Of a stretch of DNA of 64,000 nucleotides, positions 58,148-64,000 are shown piece by piece; position 1 is the first letter of the stretch, and every line of letters begins with the position of its first letter. The notes under the pieces are model-generated. The model did not search any database and had not been told where the DNA came from. It worked only from the letters and a program-made list of their open reading frames with translations. This DNA comes from Tanypteryx hageni (Eukaryota; Arthropoda; Insecta; Odonata; Petaluridae): NCBI GenBank assembly GCA_028673005.1, contig CM054115.1, positions 189,166,548 through 189,230,547 of the forward strand. The letters run 5' to 3'. A program made the translations under genes and the position numbers.

Positions 58148-58890
58148 CATCATCAACATCATAGGCAGTCTGTCCGTAGACAGGTCCGCGATTATTCATG
58201 GTTAAACCTGGTTCTCCATATACTCCTATTTTCCGCTGTCCTCTTCATATCTTGATAACTCTCTTTCCCTTTCAAATCGTCTATCAGCTGAAACCTTTTC
58301 CTACCTCTTTCCCTTTAGTTTTCCTTCTAACAGGTCTTTAATCATACTCTCTCTCCTCAGGTAATGTCCAATCCAGTTTGCCTTCCTCTTTCTAATAGTC
58401 TGTATAATCATTCGCTTCTCACCTACTTTTCGTAGCACTTCATCGTTTTTCATCCTATTTATCCATTATATCTTCAGCATTCTCCAAGTCCACATTTCAA
58501 AACTTTCCAAGTATTTGATTTCATTTTTCCTTAGCGTCCATGTTTTTGCCCCGTACATAGCTATACTCCATACATAGCATTTTATGAACTTCTCGCGGAT
58601 ATCTTCCCTTATATTCCCTGTAAGTAGGTGTTTCTTTCTTCTGAAAGCCGCTTTTACTTTTTCTATTCTAGTCCTGATCTTATCCGTACATTTTGCTTCT
58701 CTTGTTATGATGCTTCCAAGGTATTTATAGTCTGAAACTTGTTCTAAAGACTTTCCTCCAATACTTATGTTTAGATTCTCTTCTTTGCCAGATATTCGAA
58801 TGACCTTGGATTTTTCTGTATTTATTTCCATGCCATATTTTCTACCTGTTATTACTAGTCTACTTATCATTTTCTGGAGTTCATCTTCTT
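58148..58890 (-). mobile_element. RTE/BovB-like LINE, short 3' copy
   Basis: Same family and 3' end as 15731-18280. It is flanked by an 8-bp direct duplication TTATGATT (58140-58147 and 58891-58898) and ends in a short ATG-rich tail. 5' truncation leaves only the region after the YADD motif. The reading frame (58885-58466) runs MISRLVITGRKYGMEIN ... YGAKTWTLRKNEIKYLE ... MWTWRMLKI. It then stops at a TAA where the other copy has lysine; one arginine of WTWRRMLKI is also deleted. It keeps the CGA arginine that is TGA in the larger copy. Confidence 0.92.
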
Positions 58891-58898
58891 TTATGATT

Positions 58899-59244
58899 AT
58901 GTACTTCTTAAATCATTAAGATATTCTCTTATACATGTATTTCTAACTACTTTCATTGCTTTCACGACGTTTCAAGAAGGTGCCGTTATGCTTATTATTA
59001 AATGACAATGTAATTGCAACAGTTTTGGGTAGAATCCGATTCACTATGAGGCATTCGCCCTAAGTAATAACATGCCAGTGCCACTGGAATTGTAATGCAT
59101 TTATAACACGCGTGGCGGGTTTGGCGAAAATTGTGTTTTCATTGCTGGCCAGCGAAGATATAAAAAACATTCATCACGATCATGTATCGATGGCCTTCAC
59201 GCGGGCATATTATGCATTCTAACCACGATTTTATGAGTCGAAGT
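58899..59244. other. No gene seen
   Basis: AT-rich DNA with no recognised feature. Confidence 0.4.
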
Positions 59245-59726
59245 AGAAATAAAAAATCTGATGTGGCCACCACATGACTTTCTCCATATCTGTAATATTT
59301 CTAAAAATTCCAAATAGGTTACATAATATTAAATATTTTAAGAAACTGCGAGAAAATAATAGAATTGACAAAGAACAGAAATAAACTCAAACCACAGCCT
59401 TCTCATATTGGATATAACCACAAAACTCCAACAATTAAGAAAAGAAAAAGGAGCGTAACTAAGCGTCAATTGTTAACAATAGTCGTCGGTTAAATTTCCT
59501 ACAACTTGTAATCCAGTACATTTTTACATTTATCATATATTGAAGCAAGCATTAAAAATAACGGATAAGCGACAAGAGTAAACACCCACTTCCGGTTGAC
59601 CGATATTTTCTAAAAACTAATCAGTTCTTGTGACTTTTATAAAACCGTTAAATATAAAATTTCGTGTTGACCTGATTAATAGTTTTTGAGTTAGAGTACC
59701 CACAAAAAGCTATCACATACACAGTA
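59245..59726 (+). repeat. Rep-U, copy 3 (partial, diverged)
   Basis: Starts at AAATCTGATGTGGCC, matching 4205 and 13421, and follows the family with several small deletions (for example the GTGGCGTGGTGGTGGCAGC block is lost) to CTATCACATACACAG at 59726. It shares the 3' extension with copy 2 that copy 1 lacks. It is clearly older than copies 1 and 2. Confidence 0.75.
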
Positions 59727-60684
59727 GTAGGGTTGCCAGACGTCCGGCAAAAGGAGGACATGTCCTCCTTTTTCACTTTCTGTCCTCGGTCCTCCTGGCA
59801 TTTCAAATTTTACGATTTTGTCCGACTTTTTCGCGAAAGTGAGACAGTGATATTCCCTTGTCACACATACGACAATTCTGCGCACGCATCGATTGTGATC
59901 CTTTTCTTTTGCTTCTTCATTTGGAACTCTTGATTAGGTAAATCAGCTGTAGGATTTTTATGGACTGCCATGATAAAAACATATATAAACTGTAGAAGCG
60001 ACAAACTTAATGGCGAACAGCTGCCAAGTAAGCGTCTCACGGCCTACTCTACAGGAGAGCCTCTTGTATTTATATGTAGATATAAAGTTAATTTGCAACA
60101 AATGTGTGTGCGCGCAATGCTGATTTTGAAATGAAATGCTCCCTTTGTTCTTGCCATATCGTTTAACCGAGCTTCTTTTTTTAAAGAAACGATGAAACGT
60201 TACTTTGTAAATATAATGTTTGCTCCCAGCGTTAATTTTCAAATGAGGCACTTGATTTGTCTTTGAAAAATCGTTTAACTCTGAAGTGTACCGTTTATAT
60301 CGATTTTTTGTTTTAATAAGCTATTCCTTTAACTTCGAAATCGTTTAAAGCGAACTCGTTCAAGGCGAGGGAGGCCTGTAACAGTAAATTTTGGAAGCTT
60401 CTCGGTTCTCAGTTAGCTAGTGCACTGGAGAGGCCAATCCTTTCTTGTTCCCATTTTTAGTTGGAAAAAGATCCTCAAACTGAATTATTGTGGTACGTAT
60501 ATAGATAACCGAAAATTACGATATTTATATATCTAATATGATTACTAAAGAGTAAAATAATTTCTTTTATTTTTGAATAGTGGCGACTCTTAAACCTTCC
60601 AGAAACTCATCCCTCATTAAGAATGGCATCACTTAATAGTGTAAATTTTCCAGTAATCTAAAACCAAAGTTTCCATGTTTCGAT
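59727..60684. other. No gene seen
   Basis: AT-rich. A GGAGGACATGTCCTCC palindrome sits at 59753-59768. No coding feature recognised. Confidence 0.45.
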
Positions 60685-61134
60685 ATCGGGTGTAATGAAA
60701 ATAAGGCGAAGTGTTCTGTTTGTGACTGTTACGTTTCTGTTGGGATCCTTTGATTTGGAGCATCACATTCAAAGTAAAAAACAGAAAAATGGTACGAATT
60801 TTGTCTTCGTGTGGAAAAGTGACATTCTTCTGTATCCAAAAAAATTAGTTCAATAAAAAAGCACGCCCCGCTGAGGGAACCATGGCTTTCCATACGGTGA
60901 AACATCATCAATCTTTCAAATCTGTGGACTGCACTGCGTCTGTCAAGAGAATTATTTCAAGACTCGGAAACTGCTATCGACACAACATGCGCAAGAACGA
61001 AAACTGAAGCAATAGTGAATAAAGTGATCGCTCCAAATGCTATCGATTTGATTTTGAAGACAATGAGTGAAATATCTTGTTTCGGTGTTGCAACGGATGC
61101 CAGCAATCATGACCTACTTAAGATCTTCCCAATC

Positions 61135-63566
61135 CAAACTAAGAAATAAAACTAAGCAACTTATCAGAAACTCTAAAACTCGGTACATTCATTCACTGTC
61201 CCGTCCAAATTCTTCACAATCTGCTCTATGGAGTAACTTAAAATTATTTGGTATTGGAAAATCTAAGGATACACAACTTCCTCCTCATATTTGCCTTGAT
61301 ACACTTAACACTCTATTCACCACTCCCCCAACTCCTGATGACAACGAAATAAAACAGAATCACATACACCACCTACTTCAACACACTCCTCCCACCACAG
61401 CATCACCACCATTCCAATTTTCTCCTGTAACTCAGCTGGAAGTACTGAATTGTTTACGTAAAATCAAGTCCAGAGCACAAGGTGCTGACGAAATTCCAAT
61501 AGTTTTCCTTCATAAGATTATTCATCTAGTGCTACCCGTCATCACTCATATATTCAATTGGTCGCTTATGCAAAACAAATTCCCATCGCAATGGAAACTC
61601 GCCATAGTCCGTCCCATACCTAAGAAAAGTCTTACTTCTGACATAACCGACTTTCGGCCCATCAGTTTACTTCCTGTATTATCAAAGGCATTTGAAAAGG
61701 TTTTACATGAACAAATCACATATTTTCTAATTAGTAATAATATCCTCGATTCTCTACAATCAGGATTCCGAAAATCACACAGCACTACCACAGCACTCCT
61801 CAAAATCACTGACGATATCAGATTAGCAATGGACAAAAGAGAAGTCACTATTATGACTCTTCTTGACTTTAGTAAAGCTTTTGACTCTGTAGATGTAAAC
61901 ATACTTCTAACCAAACTGCGCCTCATGAACTTCTCCTCAGATTCCCTAAACTTAATTAGTTCTTACATGAATGATCGCTATCAAAAGGTCGTAACTGACA
62001 ATCATTCCTCAAGATGGATTAAAGTGTCACGTGGCGTACCACAAGGTTCCACCCTCGGGCCACTGCTCTTCTCTCTGTACATTAATGATATATCTTCTCA
62101 GCTTGCTCACTGTAAATACCACCTTTATGCTGATGATCTCCAAATCTATATGCACTCTCGCTCTATTGATCTCCATCTTATCATTGATAAAATGAACCAT
62201 GACCTCACTTCTTTATCCAAATGGAGCAATGTAAATTTCCTCAAAATTAATCCTTTAAAAAGTCAGTCTATTATTATTGGGTATCCCAAACTTCTCTCGT
62301 CACTAAACTTCTCAGAACTTCCCCCAATTCTGCTCAATAATTCTGTCATTCGTTTCCAAAAAACTGCAACCAATCTCGGGTTAGTATTCAATGACACATT
62401 GACCTGGACTGATCATATAACTAAAATATGTAATACTGTTAACAGTTCACTTCACTCACTTAAAAGAATTAAAAGCATTACCCATTTCTCCCTTCGCAAG
62501 CGACTTACCACCGCTCTTGTCCTTCCTCACCTTGATTACTGCGATACGGTCTATCAAGATCTATCTAACGAGCTATCTCTAAAATTGCAGCGTGCACAAA
62601 ATTCCTGCGTAAGATTCATTTGTGATCTCCAAAAGAGAGACCATGTCACTCAACCTCTATATACGTTAGGCTGGCTTCGCACTGAAGCTCGTAGACGTCT
62701 TCACCTCCTCTCGTTATTTTACCGAATTATAACTCTTCAAAACCCGCAGTATCTGAACTCCAAATTTTCCCAAATGAACTCTGTACACAACGCCAACACT
62801 AGGGGCACCAATCTCTTCCAGATCCCACATCACAGGACGGAAATTTATAATAAATCCTTCCATGTTACAGCTTGTAGACTTTGGAACGCCCTACCTACTG
62901 ACCTCCAAAACGCAACATCTCTCCACATATTCAAACATAAATACTTTAAATTGCTGTTCTCTGCCCAAAATTCAGGTCAGCTTTAACATTTTCTTCTTAC
63001 CAATTGCAAGACGGCTTCCTTCACTCTTCCTTACTTAATTAACATTAATTATTTTTTTTGCAGGTTATCGAGTTCGCAAAGTGTACGCCTCCTTCGACTG
63101 TTACCTTTTCATTGTCTAGTGTCTACTATGTTATAGTGTTTATGACGGTATACAACGATGCTGTATATACGAAGACTTACTGTACATACTCCTTTCTATT
63201 TAATGTTGTATTACTATATCATTTTATGTACACTATCTAGGGTTTTCGCAGGTTTTTCACACCCCCCTTCTCAGTGGGTGTTTTCCTGCGTGGGTTTTAC
63301 TAGGGAGGACATGCCTGTTTTACCTAGGTTTTCCCCACAATCTCTAATCTGTCTTCAATTTTATATATATATATTTTTTTTACTCTGTATGATTTAGGTA
63401 TATACTGTTTATGTTATGCGTATTGTATATATATATATATATATATATCTTACTTTACCATTTTTTTATATTTTTTATATTGACGAAGGGTTAAATGTAA
63501 GAATGGACCTTATGGTCTAAATTTCGCCCGAATAAAGACGATTATCTATCTATCTATCTATCTATC
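61135..63566 (+). mobile_element. CR1/L2/Jockey-group LINE, 5'-truncated, intact RT frame
   Basis: Inserted between the codons for FPI and LVQ of the hAT gene; the two halves join without gain or loss, so any target duplication is at most about 4 bp (ATC). The 3' UTR (62987-63540) includes GGACCTTATGGTCTAA and AATAAAG before a (ATCT)n tail at about 63543-63566. A tail of short tandem repeats rather than poly-A is usual for CR1/L2-like elements. A (TA)n run lies at 63426-63448. A different family from the 48070-48896 LINE, which has another tail and 3' hairpin. Confidence 0.93.
61136..62986 (+). CDS. Reverse transcriptase (ORF2 C-terminal 616 residues), uninterrupted
   Basis: Encodes the reverse transcriptase that makes cDNA at the nicked target. 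The endonuclease half is missing through 5' truncation, so there is no native start codon. Motifs in order: KIKSRAQGADEIP (about 61465), DFRPISLLPVLSKAFEKVLH (about 61650), LQSGFRKSHSTTTALLK, LLDFSKAFDSVD (first catalytic Asp near 61865), SRGVPQGSTLGPLLFSLYIN (about 62030), YADD (62126-62137), and NPLKSQSIIIG. A C-terminal region follows with HLDYCDTVYQDLS, KLQRAQNSCVRFICDL and LGWLRTEARRRLHLL. There are no stops or shifts to TAA at 62984-62986, which points to a recent insertion. Confidence 0.92.
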   Translation, partial: KLRNKTKQLIRNSKTRYIHSLSRPNSSQSALWSNLKLFGIGKSKDTQLPPHICLDTLNTLFTTPPTPDDNEIKQNHIHHLLQHTPPTTASPPFQFSPVTQLEVLNCLRKIKSRAQGADEIPIVFLHKIIHLVLPVITHIFNWSLMQNKFPSQWKLAIVRPIPKKSLTSDITDFRPISLLPVLSKAFEKVLHEQITYFLISNNILDSLQSGFRKSHSTTTALLKITDDIRLAMDKREVTIMTLLDFSKAFDSVDVNILLTKLRLMNFSSDSLNLISSYMNDRYQKVVTDNHSSRWIKVSRGVPQGSTLGPLLFSLYINDISSQLAHCKYHLYADDLQIYMHSRSIDLHLIIDKMNHDLTSLSKWSNVNFLKINPLKSQSIIIGYPKLLSSLNFSELPPILLNNSVIRFQKTATNLGLVFNDTLTWTDHITKICNTVNSSLHSLKRIKSITHFSLRKRLTTALVLPHLDYCDTVYQDLSNELSLKLQRAQNSCVRFICDLQKRDHVTQPLYTLGWLRTEARRRLHLLSLFYRIITLQNPQYLNSKFSQMNSVHNANTRGTNLFQIPHHRTEIYNKSFHVTACRLWNALPTDLQNATSLHIFKHKYFKLLFSAQNSGQL

Positions 63567-64000
63567 CTTGTGCAGTATTTTGATTTGAAAGAGGGTGGAA
63601 TACAAACAAAAGTGCTTCAATTAACTACTACTCCCGATGAATCCTCGAAGACCATATCAGAGTGTGTTGACGACTCTGGAGAAATTTGGTTTATCTTTGA
63701 AGTGTGTTTCCTTTACAGGTGACAATGAGAGCGTAAATTTTGGAGGGGTGAATAGAAGGAAGGGAAATAATGTTTTCTCATACCTTAGGGAGATGCTGAT
63801 TAGGAAAGTTGTTGATATTGGGTGTCCTGCTCATATTCTCCACAACTGTATTCAACATGGTGCAGATGTGTTAAAAATTGATGTGGAATCTCTCGTTTTC
63901 AAGATATTTAATTACTGTTCTGTATATACTGTTCGAACTGAGGCATTGAAAGAAATTTGTGAATTCATAGAAATTAACTATCAACCACTGTTATCTTCAA

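Larger units (their letters stand above)
60685..64000 (+). pseudogene. hAT-like transposase gene, split by a LINE, runs off the window
   Basis: The segment before the LINE has a BED-type zinc-finger start (NKAKCSVCDCYVSVG ... LEHHIQSKKQKN, about 60690-60790), then AFHTVKHHQSFKSVDC. After a one-base shift near 60945 it continues LFQDSETAIDTTCARTKTEA and APNAIDLILKTMSEISCFGV, then ATDASNHDLLKIFPI. After the LINE (63567 on) the protein resumes exactly: LVQYFDLKEGGIQTKVLQLT. A second shift near 63670 leads to KCVSFTGDNESVNFGGVNRR, DIGCPAHILHNCIQHGADVL and VYTVRTEALKEICEF. ATDASNH carries the first acidic catalytic region, TGDN the second, and CPAHILHN the conserved CxxH of hAT transposases. The C-terminus lies beyond the window. 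Confidence 0.85.

Overview
The window looks like nuclear DNA from an arthropod, most likely an insect. It has AT-rich non-coding DNA, one recognisable host exon ending at a GT splice donor, and a dense, nested load of eukaryotic transposable elements (hAT, Helitron, PIF/Harbinger, Penelope-like, RTE and CR1/L2-group LINEs, tRNA-derived SINEs, MITEs). There are no bacterial operons, CRISPR arrays or rRNA genes. The species cannot be named from the sequence.

Host gene: the only convincing host coding sequence is the first coding exon (19362-20030, + strand) of a class A GPCR of the corazonin/AKH (GnRH-like) group, best matching corazonin receptors. It encodes an extracellular N-terminus and TM1-TM4, sits behind a CpG-rich leader with a 5-codon uORF, and ends in phase 0 at CAG|GTGAGT. 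No second exon was recognised downstream, so 20031-64000 may all be intron 1; this is inference.

Layout: 1-589 is the 3' end of a CR1/L2-like LINE. 1035-3268 is a decayed hAT transposase (minus) cut by a Penelope-like element (1921-2871) with inverted terminal repeats, a 13-bp target-site duplication and hammerhead-like cores. 3726-4690 and 12938-13981 are two near-identical copies of an unclassified repeat (Rep-U); a third partial copy is at 59245-59726. 4841-5165 is a 14-bp minisatellite, 5985-6745 a second Penelope-like fragment, 6814-7190 a SINE with a tRNA-Gly-like part, and 7440-8160 another hAT relic. 14604-18403 is an inverted-repeat element (TIR-A) containing a 291-bp hAT MITE and a 2.55-kb RTE LINE. 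The receptor exon follows. 21.9-24.6 kb holds MITEs and a Helitron end. 25168-26987 is a large foldback palindrome whose arms are made of diverged ~146-bp units, with a rearranged SINE in the right arm.

29.4-32.2 kb carries two copies of a second SINE. 33314-36139 and 38659-40374 are two hAT elements with both termini and target duplications readable. 37626-38225 and 45203-46002 are Helitrons. 41735-43945 is a second TIR-A copy split by a 1.9-kb TIR element (TIR-B) with an 8-bp target duplication and subterminal 16-bp GC-rich arrays. 48070-48896 is a second CR1/L2-like 3' end, 50082-51258 a Harbinger-type element, 53580-53870 a polypurine minisatellite, 56776-57011 and 57338-57485 hAT MITEs, and 58148-58890 a second RTE fragment. 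60685-64000 is a hAT transposase gene split precisely by a 5'-truncated LINE with a long open reverse-transcriptase frame.

The elements do not form a pathway. What they give is a relative chronology of insertions, several datable to order by their target duplications. All reading was by eye; no search or fold was run.
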